Below are positions 34,889-43,351 of a stretch of 64,000 nt of DNA, in pieces (position 1 is the first letter of the stretch; each line of letters begins with the position of its first letter). The DNA lies in NCBI GenBank assembly GCA_010202265.1, contig CP047918.1:186001-250000 (forward strand). Reading direction: 5' to 3'. The position numbers and the translations under genes were made by a program. The DNA is from Candidatus Saccharibacteria bacterium oral taxon 955 (GTDB taxonomy: Bacteria > Patescibacteriota > Saccharimonadia > Saccharimonadales > Saccharimonadaceae). The notes under the pieces were generated by a model, which worked only from the letters and a program-made list of their open reading frames with translations, ran no database searches and was not told the DNA's origin.

Positions 34889-35626
34889 ATGAACGAGGGG
34901 AAGAGTGAGCAACTACTGGCGGGGGGTGGTGTATTGTCTCATACACCACTTTTTGTTGCGGCAGCACACGAGCTGAAGTCTCCGCTTGCGCTGGTTCGCC
35001 AGTTGTCGCTTGCGCTGGAGGCGGGGGATTGTTCACCTGACGAGATTGAAACTTTGGCTCGACAGATTACTCTGACGAGCGAACGTGCGCTTCGTCTGAC
35101 GGCTGACCTCACTCGTACGTCGCGTCTCGAGGACGGTTTGTTTACACTTGAGCCAATCAACCCAATCTCATTGTGCGAGGAGGTAGCGTTTGAACTATCT
35201 CCACTATATAGAGCAAAGGGGCGCAAGATTATGGTAAACCGTCGTAGTCGACCGCTATTGGGCCTAGCGAATCGTGATTTACTCCGTAGGATATTGCTTA
35301 ATTTCGCCGATAACGCACTGCACTATGCTGAGGGTGACGCGCCTGTTGTCATTACGGCATCGTCGCATGACAACGGTACGCGAATCAGACTCGGAGTCCG
35401 TGATTATGGACCAGCTATTCCGACAAAGGTCTGGCGACAGCTTGAGTCTTCGCTTGGTAATCGAGCACAACCACTTCATAGTCGGCCAGAGAGCAGCGGC
35501 TTGGGGATATACATTGCTCATCAATTTGCAGAAGCGATGAATGCGTCGATAGGCACAACTCGACACCGAGACGGCGCGACATTTTATGTTGATATAAGTG
35601 CGTCAACGCAGATGAGGTTATTCTGA
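34889..35626 (+). CDS. Cytoplasmic sensor histidine kinase without input domain
   Basis: 245 aa. The dimerisation/phosphoacceptor domain has AAHELKSPLALVRQ (His near residue 30), followed by an ATPase domain with N-box LLRRILLNFADNALHYA, a G1 box changed to VRDYGPAIP and a G2 box SSGLGIYIAHQFA. There is no membrane segment or PAS/GAF sensor, so the input must come from a partner. The receiver gene begins 2 nt after its stop. A TACACT -10 (34871-34876) lies 12 nt before the ATG. Confidence 0.88.
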   Translation: MNEGKSEQLLAGGGVLSHTPLFVAAAHELKSPLALVRQLSLALEAGDCSPDEIETLARQITLTSERALRLTADLTRTSRLEDGLFTLEPINPISLCEEVAFELSPLYRAKGRKIMVNRRSRPLLGLANRDLLRRILLNFADNALHYAEGDAPVVITASSHDNGTRIRLGVRDYGPAIPTKVWRQLESSLGNRAQPLHSRPESSGLGIYIAHQFAEAMNASIGTTRHRDGATFYVDISASTQMRLF

Positions 35627-35628
35627 CT

Positions 35629-35997
35629 ATGGCGGGGCGTGTACTGATCGTTGATGATGACGTATGGTTTGCTGATCAACTTGCTCGAACGGTAAAAAAG
35701 GCAGGCTACAGAGCGACATGTGTGCGTAATGGTGTCGAGGCTATGATAGAGATTGACTCTGCGCGTCCAGATGTCATAGTTCTGGACTTTTTCATGCCTG
35801 GGCCGAACGGGCTGGTTTTGTTGCATGAACTGCAATCCCATAGTGATCTTGCAACCATTCCGGTTATACTTTGCACTAATATAGCGTCAGATATCAAGTC
35901 GGACACCCTAGAGCAGTATGGGGTGAGGTGCGTGCTCGACAAAACAGCTATGGAGCCATCAGATGTTGTTACGGCAGTTCGAAAGGTGCTTCTATGA
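35629..35997 (+). CDS. Single-domain response regulator paired with the kinase
   Basis: 122-aa CheY-like receiver: acidic pair in LIVDDDVWF, phosphoacceptor in VLDFFMPGP, and Lys in VLDKTAM. The usual switch Thr/Ser position reads VILCTNI. No output domain is present, so signalling is through protein contacts. Its stop overlaps the recO ATG (ATGA). Confidence 0.88.
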   Translation: MAGRVLIVDDDVWFADQLARTVKKAGYRATCVRNGVEAMIEIDSARPDVIVLDFFMPGPNGLVLLHELQSHSDLATIPVILCTNIASDIKSDTLEQYGVRCVLDKTAMEPSDVVTAVRKVLL

Positions 35998-36668
35998 GCG
36001 TTGAGCGCACTAGGGCGATCGTGCTCAGACGAACCAATTATGGTGAGGCTGATCGTATTTTGCGTCTACTTACACCACTGGGTCAACGCAGCGTGATGGC
36101 GAAAGGTGTCCGACGAGAGAAAAGTAAGCTCGCTGGAGGGATAGAATTATTTGCGATTAGCGATGTGGTGATTAACACAGGTAAGGGTGACCTGGGTATT
36201 CTTACCTCAACCCAACTTGTGCATTTTTATCGATACATTCTCGAAGATTACGATCGCTTACAGTTTGGATACGAGGCAATTAACCTCGTATCGAGGGCGA
36301 GCGAAAGTATTGATGAGCCAGAGTGGTATGGTGTGCTGAGTGAAGTATATATGGGGTTAGATGCCATGAGCATACCTCTACAGTTAACTCAAAGTTGGTT
36401 TTATCTCCACTATGCAGAGCTGACTGGGTATGAACTGAATCTGTCGGTTGATGTTTCTGGTCAGCCACTGTCAAGTGACAAAACGTACATGTATGACATA
36501 AATGAGCGGGGATTACGTCGGGCCGACCAGGGTGAGATAAGCGCCGATCACATTAAACTTTTGCGTATATTGATGACAAAACCGATCGAATCGGCTGCTC
36601 AAATTGGTGGTATTGCATCGGTACTGCCGGATGTTTGGCTCATTACTCGTCAGCACGCTTCTGTTTAG
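35994..36668 (+). CDS. recO: DNA repair protein RecO
   Basis: 224 aa. The N-terminal OB-fold opens RAIVLRRTNYGEADRILRLL and has MAKGVRREKSKLAGGIELF, matching RecO, which loads RecA with RecR/RecF. The C-terminal helical domain is short, and the zinc-binding cysteines of some RecO proteins are absent. ATG 35994 is preferred over the frame start at 35928, which lies inside the response regulator gene. Confidence 0.88.
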   Translation: MSVERTRAIVLRRTNYGEADRILRLLTPLGQRSVMAKGVRREKSKLAGGIELFAISDVVINTGKGDLGILTSTQLVHFYRYILEDYDRLQFGYEAINLVSRASESIDEPEWYGVLSEVYMGLDAMSIPLQLTQSWFYLHYAELTGYELNLSVDVSGQPLSSDKTYMYDINERGLRRADQGEISADHIKLLRILMTKPIESAAQIGGIASVLPDVWLITRQHASV

Positions 36669-36698
36669 TGAAATATACCTGTCCAGGGGTGAGTGTAG

Positions 36699-36704
36699 TA
36701 TACT
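36699..36704 (+). promoter_or_regulatory. -10 box upstream of glyS (TATACT)
   Basis: TATACT lies 46 nt before the glyS ATG. The leader carries GAGAAAGGG before the start. Confidence 0.45.
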
Positions 36705-36750
36705 AAATTACGAATAACTACTACCATGTTGCCAACACGGAGAAAGGGAC

Positions 36751-38102
36751 ATGACGATGAGTCAAGCAAAAATGGAAGATATTGTTAGCCTCTGCAAACG
36801 TAGAGGGTTTATTTATCAGGGCTCAGAGGTTTACGGTGGTCTATCCGGTACTTGGGACTACGGCCCGTTGGGCGTGCAATTGAAGCGTAATATCATGAAT
36901 TTGTGGTGGCGCCGGTTTGTTGACGAGCGCGACGATATGTACGGCGTGGATGCGGCGATTCTGATGAATCAGAAAGTGTGGAAGGCGAGTGGGCATGTCG
37001 ATACCTTCGTCGATCCGCTGTGCGAAGATATGGTTAATCACCGACGCTACCGCACCGATCATATCCTCAAAGACAATGGTGTTGACGCTGATGGTATGAC
37101 CATGGAGCAGATGGATGCGGTGATTGCGGAGCGCGGCATCAAAAGCCCTGATGGCAATCCGCTAAGCAAGTCGCGCACTTTCAATATGATGTTCAAGACA
37201 CGCGTTGGTGCCACTGAGAGTGATGACAGTATTTCTTATCTCCGTCCGGAAACTGCCCAAGGTATCTTCACTAATTTCAAAAACGTCGTCGATAGTTTCT
37301 ACCCGAATTTGCCGTTTGGTATTGCCCAAGCTGGTAAGGCGTTTCGTAATGAAATTGCGCCGCGCGATTTCGTCTTTCGCAGTCGCGAGTTTGAGCAGAT
37401 GGAGATCGAATATTTCGTCGATCCTGAGCACTGGCAAGAGGCGTTTGATGAGTTGCTGGCGGCGACGCATGAGTTTTTGGCGGAACTGGGTTTGAAACCA
37501 GAGCACATTCACGAGCTAGACGTGCCAGCGGAGGATCGGGCACACTATAGCAAAAAAACGATCGACATCGAATACGACTATCCGATCGGTCGCGAGGAGT
37601 TGATGGGTATCGCTTACCGGACCGATTTTGACCTGATGAATATCCAGCGGGTCAGTGGTAAGAGTATGGAATACACCGTCAAGGGACGAACACAAAATTT
37701 GTTCCGCACGTCATCGAGCCGAGCTTTGGTGTGGAGCGAGCGCTGATGGCGGTGTTGTCGGGTGCGTACCGTGAGGACGAGCAAAACGGTGAAAAGCGGG
37801 TGTACTTGGCGCTGCCAGAGCACTTGGCGCCGGTAAGATTTGCCGTTTCACCGCTACTCAAAAACAAGCCAGAATTGGTGGAAAAAGCCCGCGAAGTCTA
37901 CGCCCAGCTCGCCAAAGCCAACCCGGGCCGAGTGATGTGGGACGACAACGGTAACATCGGCAAACGCTACCGCCGCCAAGATGAAATTGGCACGCCGCAC
38001 TGCGTGGTCATCGACTTCCAGACGCTGGAGGACGGCACGGTGACCGTGCGTGAGCGGGATACGACGGAGCAGAGACGGGTGAAGGTTGAGGAGTTATCGT
38101 GA
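36751..38102 (+). pseudogene. glyS: Glycyl-tRNA synthetase, split by a -1 frameshift
   Basis: Two frames together encode a full-length dimeric-type class II GlyRS (about 450 aa). The first frame (36751-37746) covers the catalytic domain: GGLSGTWDYGPLGVQLKRN, RPETAQGIFTNF and motif 2 GIAQAGKAFRNEIAPRDFVF. It stops at TGA 37744. The -1 frame continues from about 37695 with KFVPHVIEPSFGVERALMAVL (motif 3, in part) and the anticodon-binding domain to 38102. The join falls at A-AAT-TTG (37695-37701), a canonical -1 slippery heptamer. Either one A was lost from a run of five, by mutation or sequencing error, or frameshifting is programmed. Both halves otherwise look intact. ATG 36757 is an alternative start. 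Confidence 0.9.
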
Positions 38103-38899
38103 TTAATGATTTTCGTCGACGGTGGGGGCTGTCCGAGCCAAGTGTTGAGGATAATATTACTACAGCGATTTATAGAATACGCGCTCTAATAGGCGATTCT
38201 TTGTATGTTCGAGATAGTAGTAAGCTAAATAAGTTTGCATTTATAGCGGCGGTTCCGCTAGAGAAGTATATAGAACTTACTTATGAAGGTGGAGTATTTA
38301 ATTTCAAAAAGTATTTTTCAGGTATAGTATCTACCGTAGCCTTGGCGGAGAAACTTGAATGTATCCTAGTTTCTAGTGTAATTAGCGATAATCAAAAGGA
38401 TATGATCGTTACGATAATTAATAATGAAAATGTAGGAATTAGGATCAGCAAAGATAAGAGAGGAAAATATGTAACCTATCCTCAAGGTGAGCCGATGCTA
38501 GATGAAAAGGTCGTAGAGCGCACTTTATTGAGCCTAGATGGTAAGAGTGCAGGTGAATATGAGAAGGCGTTAAGAGAATATGCTTCGGGGAAATGGAATG
38601 AGTCATCAAACGCCACTCGGCTTACCCTTGAAGAGTATTTGCGGCAATATCTGAATAATACAAAAGGTCTTGAGGCTAATAAAAAAACTATAGGAAGTGT
38701 CCTTAAAGAGGCTGGTGTTGCCAATCATTTTCGCAATTCCATTACCAGTCAGCTTAATACGCTAGATAGTCATTACAACCCAGGATCAAAGCATGGTTCT
38801 AATACGCAAGGAGCTGTGGAGTCTGAATATTTGATATATTCCGTTGGTGTCATTGTGAATACTTTGGAGCAGCTAAAAATATCTGATAAAGGCGCTTGA
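38099..38899 (+). CDS. Unknown AT-rich accessory protein
   Basis: 266 aa, not recognised. The GTG start overlaps the glyS stop (GTGA). Composition is clearly more AT-rich than glyS, which suggests a different origin. There is no signal peptide or membrane helix. The N-terminal half is mixed alpha/beta. The C-terminal part (about 180-266) is helical, with RNSITSQLNTLDSHYNPGSK and a final helix YLIYSVGVIVNTLEQL, reminiscent of helical C-terminal domains of some abortive-infection proteins. That likeness is weak and no function should be taken from it. Confidence 0.6.
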   Translation: MINDFRRRWGLSEPSVEDNITTAIYRIRALIGDSLYVRDSSKLNKFAFIAAVPLEKYIELTYEGGVFNFKKYFSGIVSTVALAEKLECILVSSVISDNQKDMIVTIINNENVGIRISKDKRGKYVTYPQGEPMLDEKVVERTLLSLDGKSAGEYEKALREYASGKWNESSNATRLTLEEYLRQYLNNTKGLEANKKTIGSVLKEAGVANHFRNSITSQLNTLDSHYNPGSKHGSNTQGAVESEYLIYSVGVIVNTLEQLKISDKGA

Positions 38900-38902
38900 T
38901 AG

Positions 38903-38908
38903 TATAAT
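38903..38908 (+). promoter_or_regulatory. -10 box of the Nudix gene, leaderless spacing
   Basis: TATAAT ends 7 nt before ATG 38916, just after the stop of the previous gene. Confidence 0.6.
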
Positions 38909-38915
38909 TATCCTT

Positions 38916-39395
38916 ATGTCAAAAACCACCAAAGGACATATCATCAAGCAGAATCTAGATGGTACGGATCATCTGGATTGTTTGTATCGCATTTCGCTCA
39001 AAGCATTGATTTATAACGAGGCTGGGCACATTTTGGTTGTCAAAGAAATTGATCGGACGTATTGGGATTTGCCTGGTGGTGGTATGGATTTTGGCGAGAC
39101 GATTGAGTCGTCGCTGAAACGCGAGTTGTACGAAGAGGTTGGCTACAAGGGCGGTTTGCGTTATCAGCTTTTTGACGCGTCGGATGAGATGTATATTGAG
39201 CGGATTGATGCTAATCAAATCTGTTTTTATTGCCGTGTCTGGCCGGAGAATTTTGACTTTGCGCCAGGTGAAGAGGGTGATGAAGTAATGTTTATTAACC
39301 CTGAGGAGTTATTACTTCAGAAAAGCGAGGTTGACGCGCCAGCTCGAGCGTATAGAACTCATATGAAATGGCAGGAACTATATAATAAGCAGTAA
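38916..39395 (+). CDS. Nudix hydrolase
   Basis: 159 aa. The Nudix box GGGMDFGETIESSLKRELYEEVGY (in parts; about residues 49-72) is complete, with the metal-binding R-E-x-x-E-E core. The family hydrolyses nucleoside diphosphates linked to another group; the substrate here is unknown. A degenerate copy of its last 40 residues sits at 46897-47022, so this gene or a homologue was once duplicated in the region. Confidence 0.88.
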   Translation: MSKTTKGHIIKQNLDGTDHLDCLYRISLKALIYNEAGHILVVKEIDRTYWDLPGGGMDFGETIESSLKRELYEEVGYKGGLRYQLFDASDEMYIERIDANQICFYCRVWPENFDFAPGEEGDEVMFINPEELLLQKSEVDAPARAYRTHMKWQELYNKQ

Positions 39396-39442
39396 GTATT
39401 GTAAAGATATATTTAATAGATTTAGTAAATAAGGGAATATTT

Positions 39443-40132
39443 ATGACAAAAATACTCGCAATAATTTCCACCCACGGTAACGAATTATTAGGCCCAAATG
39501 TGCTAGCATATATGCTCTCCAAAAGGTCTAAGCTACTGGAGGATATAGAATTTATCATAGCTAATCCTCGCGCTTACGCAAAGAATGTGCGGTATACCGA
39601 ATCGGACTTAAATAGGAGTTATGGACTTGGTTTGGATACTTATGAGGGTCGGCGTGCGAAGGTGATTGAGGAGCGGATTCGGTTATTGAAGCCGGAGTTG
39701 GTATTGGATTTTCATACGACCACTGCCGAGCAGCCAAATATTTTGATAACGGCAGATAGAAATAATGAAGTAGTGCAGAGATTTATCAACTCTAGTTTTA
39801 TAAAAGATACTTTAGTGGTTTCGCCGTTAAACGATATCACTACAGTGGCGTCGAATTTCGTGGCTTATGAGGTGTCTAATTCGCGCCTGAATGATGATTT
39901 GTACAAGCAGATATGCACTGATATAGAACGATACTTGGATGGGAAGATGATTGACCAGGAACGAACTTTTTATAAGATGATAGGAAAAATTCTGCCAGAG
40001 GAAGAAAAGAGCATAGATGGTCTTGAGAATTTTGTCTATAATGATGAACTTCAGGCTATTCCTTCGTTCCTAGGCTCAAAAGCCTATAAGCAAGACGGTA
40101 CGTATGCTGGGTTTAAGCTGGAAGTGTTATAA
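39443..40132 (+). CDS. AspA/AstE family zinc hydrolase (M14-like)
   Basis: 229 aa. The succinylglutamate desuccinylase/aspartoacylase metal sites are visible: IISTHGNE (His and Glu ligands, residues about 8-15), ESDLNRSYG and LVLDFHTTT (third His ligand). The family removes acyl groups from amino acids or acts as a carboxypeptidase. Without a cluster of related enzymes the substrate is not clear. AAGGGA lies before the ATG. Its stop codon overlaps the -10 box of the next gene. Confidence 0.78.
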   Translation: MTKILAIISTHGNELLGPNVLAYMLSKRSKLLEDIEFIIANPRAYAKNVRYTESDLNRSYGLGLDTYEGRRAKVIEERIRLLKPELVLDFHTTTAEQPNILITADRNNEVVQRFINSSFIKDTLVVSPLNDITTVASNFVAYEVSNSRLNDDLYKQICTDIERYLDGKMIDQERTFYKMIGKILPEEEKSIDGLENFVYNDELQAIPSFLGSKAYKQDGTYAGFKLEVL

Positions 40133-40133
40133 T
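40128..40133 (+). promoter_or_regulatory. -10 box (TGT-TATAAT), leaderless spacing, phosphatase pseudogene
   Basis: TATAAT overlaps the stop codon of the preceding gene and ends 7 nt before ATG 40141. Confidence 0.55.
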
Positions 40134-40140
40134 TGTCCCT

Positions 40141-40744
40141 ATGACAAAACTTACCAACGGACATCTCGTTGCACGAGATTCAGTTGGAGTAACTCGCCAC
40201 GGCCAAGATGAAGACAATGTGCGTGGGATTTTGAATGGTCATCGCAACCTGCCGCTGACTGATTTGGGGCGTCAGCAGGCGCAGCAATTGGCGCAGCGCA
40301 TCAGGGATAGGGAGCTGGTTTTTGACGTGGTGTACGTGTCGCCACTTGATCGGGCTCTCGAGACGGCAGCAATTGTGGCGACGGAGCTGGGTCTTGCCGA
40401 GCCGATAGTTCACGATGATTTAATCGAGCGTAATTTTGGCATTATGACCGGTAGGCCGGCCGCTGATGTTGAGGAAATGTGTGCGCCGGACATCATCAAA
40501 ACAGAAAACGTGACCTATTTTTTACGTCCTGATGGCGCTGAGACGTTTCCTGATTTATTAGCTCGTGGCCAGCGGGTGCTTGATTCTATGGCGTGTCCGA
40601 CACCCTGATCAAACGGTGCTACTGGTATGTCGTGGTGATATCGGCAAAATGATATATGCTGCGGCAACTAATACGCCATGGCGTCGGGTGTTGACTGATT
40701 CTTACTTTGGTAATACGGATATTATCGGGCCGATGCGTGATTAA
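40141..40744 (+). pseudogene. Histidine phosphatase family protein, frameshifted
   Basis: The first frame (40141-40608) encodes a phosphoglycerate-mutase-type phosphatase with the RHGQDEDN motif and VSPLDRALETAAIVA, then stops early. A frame change at about 40598-40603 restores the expected ending, RHPDQTVLLVCRGDIGKMIYAAA, to the TAA at 40742. One extra base explains it. In addition, the second catalytic His (usual HGD) is Arg (RGD) in the restored frame, so the enzyme would be dead even without the shift. It is a decaying gene. Confidence 0.8.
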
Positions 40745-40806
40745 TGGCTTCAGGTATGGTATTATGTGTATACAATTGGTTGTTAATTTCAAAAATGAGG
40801 GGCAAA

Positions 40807-41688
40807 ATGACGAAGCATAAAACGGTTCTCGTAGCCGGAGCCACAGGCTATCTCGGACGTTTCGTCGTCGCCGAGCTGCACCGCCGTGGCTACAAGGTGC
40901 GCGCGATCACCCGCAGTCGCGAGCGGGCCGTCTCTCCAGGCCCCTGGGATTCTCCCTCACTGGATGGCCTCGTCGACGACTGGGCCGTCGGGGAGGTCAC
41001 GAATCCCGCATTCATCGCCGATGTCGCAGAAGGGGCCGACGACGTCATATCCGCCTTGGGGGTCACCAAGCAGAAGGCCAATCCTTGGGATATCGACTAC
41101 CAGGCCAATCTCGCCGTCCTCCGTTCCGCGGAGAAGCACGGTGTCAAGCACTTCTGCTTCGTCAACGTCATCGGAGGCGACCAGTGCCCGGCACAGCTGA
41201 CCCGGGCAAAGACCGCTTTCGCCCGAGAACTGACAGCCTCCCGTATATCGAGTCAGATCATCAATCCCCCCGGGTACTTCTCCGACATGACCCAGATTCT
41301 TCAGATGGCCAAAAAGGGTCGTGTCTTCCTCTTCCGCCCGGAAACCAGGATCAATCCCATTCACGGCGCCGACCTCGCGAAGTTCTGCATCGACCGCTTG
41401 ACCGACGGCGAGGAGGGCACATGGAACGTGGGAGGCCCTGAGGTCTTCACCTGGAAAGGGCTCGCTGAGTGCGCCTTCCAAGCTCTCAATCGGCCTGCAA
41501 AAATCGCAACCATGTCACCCGCCATCCTGTCGCCCCTCATCGGAGCCCTCGGACTCTTCAACCGGAGAAGGGCCGACACGCTGCGCTTCATCTCATGGAA
41601 CATGCTCCACGACTGCATAGGTGAACCCTTCGGCACTCACAGGCTGCTCGACTTCTACAAGGACCTGGTCCAAAAAGACGGTGATTAG
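40807..41688 (+). CDS. NmrA/SDR-type NAD(P)-binding protein, actinobacterial-like composition
   Basis: 293 aa. An N-terminal Rossmann motif VLVAGATGYLGRFV (about 7-20) and the atypical-SDR layout with SALGVTKQK, FVNVIGG and the late NVGGPEVFTWKGLAE place it with NmrA-like/NAD(P)H-binding epimerase proteins. The substrate is unknown. Composition is far from its neighbours: bases 40861-40920 contain 42 G or C of 60, with C/G in most third positions. This points to recent transfer from a GC-rich donor, plausibly an actinobacterial host. GAGGGG lies 4 nt before ATG 40807. Confidence 0.85.
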   Translation: MTKHKTVLVAGATGYLGRFVVAELHRRGYKVRAITRSRERAVSPGPWDSPSLDGLVDDWAVGEVTNPAFIADVAEGADDVISALGVTKQKANPWDIDYQANLAVLRSAEKHGVKHFCFVNVIGGDQCPAQLTRAKTAFARELTASRISSQIINPPGYFSDMTQILQMAKKGRVFLFRPETRINPIHGADLAKFCIDRLTDGEEGTWNVGGPEVFTWKGLAECAFQALNRPAKIATMSPAILSPLIGALGLFNRRRADTLRFISWNMLHDCIGEPFGTHRLLDFYKDLVQKDGD

Positions 41689-41689
41689 C

Positions 41690-41809
41690 CACTTCGTGGT
41701 ATGGTGCGGAGATATAGAGGACTTTGCTGTCCGCGTCGCGACCGATCATCTCGATATTGATACGATTGCTGATTGGCTGAAGCGCCACTTGCAGATGCGC
41801 GTGTCCTAA
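41690..41809 (+). pseudogene. Coding remnant, C-terminal fragment of unknown protein
   Basis: An open stretch with coding-like composition ends at TAA 41807. It encodes about 39 residues including DHLDIDTIADWLKRHLQ. It has no start of its own and begins directly after the GC-rich gene, so it is probably the tail of a gene cut by that insertion. Family not recognised. Confidence 0.4.
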
Positions 41810-41827
41810 ACATTGTATCATTCATAT

Positions 41828-41950
41828 ATGAGAGAAATTGAGATAAAAGTTAGATTGCGAGATAAAAAAGGGTTGCTGGCTGCGCTGGCGGCTAAGGGTG
41901 TTGTTCTCAGCGAGATCAAGTGTTGGCTTGCCGGGAGAAGCTGGCGGTGA
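41828..41950 (+). pseudogene. CYTH-domain protein, N-terminal stub
   Basis: The first 31 codons read MREIEIKVRLRDKKGLLAAL followed by AAKGVVLSEIK, a typical opening of CYTH (class IV adenylate cyclase/thiamine triphosphatase) proteins with the E-x-E-x-K motif. The frame then breaks into unrelated sequence and stops at 41948. A -10-like TATCAT ends 6 nt before the ATG, so the promoter survived while the gene body was lost. Confidence 0.6.
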
Positions 41951-42017
41951 CGGCACCGTCACCGTGCGTGAGCGAGATACGACGGAGCAGCGGCGGGTGA
42001 GGGTCGGAGAGCTGTAG
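41949..42017 (+). pseudogene. Second 3' end of glyS (23 codons)
   Basis: The sequence encodes DGTVTVRERDTTEQRRVRV then GEL and a stop, matching the last residues of glyS at 38031-38102 in the same orientation, with several silent and a few coding differences. It follows the CYTH stub directly. It marks a partial duplication or an older glyS allele left behind by recombination. Confidence 0.75.
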
Positions 42018-42061
42018 ATACTAGATATGAAAAAATAAATTAGTTTTGAGGAGCTAAAATA

Positions 42062-42679
42062 TTGATAGAAAGTAGACCTGAGTTTGATAAAACTACATCG
42101 TTTGACGAGTTTAATAAATATTATTGGTATCGTGAAGAACTTTCACAGATTTGCAAGTCATTAGGATTAGAATATAGAGGTACAAAACAAGAACTCAATC
42201 ACATTATTGAGCAGTACTTTAAGGGTAATCTGATTAAAAAATCACTAATAAAAAATGAAAAGAAGCAAGTTGAAAATATTACATTAGACATGCCATTACT
42301 TGAATGTGGTTTTTCTTTTAATGCAAAATTTAGAGAATATTTCTCCGCCGTAACAGGTATTACACCTTTTAAATTTACTGCTGATATGGCTACTGCTTGG
42401 CGGAAAGTAAAAAGAGAAAAGGATGGCAAATTTACAATCAAAGATATGCTGAAGGTGTATTATGGAGAGTCGGATTATGCCAAGTATGATAATTCTGTTT
42501 GTCAATGGAATCAATTTTTAAAGGATTTCTGTGCAGATGAAAATAGCCGCAACTATTCGAACAAATTAAAAGTAGCTTCTATTCTTTGGAAAGAAGTTAG
42601 AAATTCAAAAAATGAAAAAATTTATTCAAAGAATCTTTTGAATGAATATGAACATACAATAAAAGAGTATCACAAGTAG
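42062..42679 (+). CDS. SAP-domain protein with DUF6434-like C-terminus
   Basis: 205 aa. The N-terminal half (about 10-55) resembles a SAP-type helix-extension-helix in YYWYREELSQICKSLGLEY and GTKQELNHIIEQYFKG. The second part (about 85-140), with FSFNAKFREYFSAVTG, FTADMATAWRKVK and MLKVYYG, matches the DUF6434-type domain seen in Firmicutes SAP proteins. A nucleic-acid-binding role is inferred. Composition is very AT-rich (18 G or C in 42301-42360), unlike both neighbours, suggesting transfer. The TTG start is supported by GAGGAG 8 nt upstream. Confidence 0.7.
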   Translation: MIESRPEFDKTTSFDEFNKYYWYREELSQICKSLGLEYRGTKQELNHIIEQYFKGNLIKKSLIKNEKKQVENITLDMPLLECGFSFNAKFREYFSAVTGITPFKFTADMATAWRKVKREKDGKFTIKDMLKVYYGESDYAKYDNSVCQWNQFLKDFCADENSRNYSNKLKVASILWKEVRNSKNEKIYSKNLLNEYEHTIKEYHK

Positions 42680-42726
42680 GTAATTCGGGGCTTGTTAAAC
42701 TAATAATTTAATAAAAATTAACACAG

Positions 42727-42765
42727 AACAGTAAACCTAAGAATTACAGATTTACTGTTTTTTCT
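42727..42765 (+). terminator. Rho-independent terminator after the SAP-domain gene
   Basis: A perfect 9-bp stem (42727-42735 with 42751-42759), a 15-nt loop and a T-rich tail. Confidence 0.7.
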
Positions 42766-42847
42766 TTGCCTAAAAATGAGAACGAGGTCAAATTGGCAAT
42801 GACAGCAATTGATAGGTTAGTGTCTGGCTCAGTCTGTACCGCGATCG

Positions 42848-43351
42848 TTAGGATGACTGATGTGCTCGTGTGTCTGCTAGCCACTTGTCAATCGCAGTGT
42901 AAAACTCCTTGGGATTACCCCGAAATAACTTGCGTCGTAATCGCGACAAAATACGCTCATGCAATGAGTGTGGTCGGTAGATGCGTAAATGCTTGAGTGA
43001 CGCCATGGTTGCCGTGCTTGAAGTGCCGTCCCAATGAGCTATTGTTAAGGTTGGTGCAAGTCTAATGTCAATCGACGGGTCAATATCATACGTCGATCCG
43101 TCAATAAATACGCGTAGTATCACATGTCTCTCATATCGTTGGCGGCGAATTTTGAGGATATGTTCGGGGATCTGCAGGTCTTGCCAGTCAAAAACACCAA
43201 TTAGCAATTGACTGGTAATACCGATATGCTGCAGTTCTTGTTTCAAGAGTACGCATTTTTGGTAACACGACCACACTTCATCACTGCCACTTGTTCCGTA
43301 GGGCAAGTCGCGAATCTTTTCAAATATTTTAATTGCTTTTTTGACTCTCAT
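42848..43351 (-). CDS. Transglutaminase-like cysteine protein
   Basis: 167 aa. The order GTSGSDEVWSCYQKCVLLKQEL, then RHVILRVFIDG, then STYDIDPSID (short parts of a longer stretch) fits the Cys-His-Asp triad of transglutaminase-like proteins, with Cys near residue 30, His near 77 and Asp near 92. There is no signal peptide. The C-terminal third is basic. The start lies 23 bp inside the LysRS-like gene upstream on the same strand, so the two are probably an operon. The substrate is unknown. Confidence 0.65.
   Translation of the reverse strand: MRVKKAIKIFEKIRDLPYGTSGSDEVWSCYQKCVLLKQELQHIGITSQLLIGVFDWQDLQIPEHILKIRRQRYERHVILRVFIDGSTYDIDPSIDIRLAPTLTIAHWDGTSSTATMASLKHLRIYRPHSLHERILSRLRRKLFRGNPKEFYTAIDKWLADTRAHQSS

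Noticed and set aside
42766..42996. Plus-strand 76-codon frame after the SAP-domain gene
   Set aside because: Most of it is antisense to the transglutaminase-like gene, and its start follows a terminator without a promoter.
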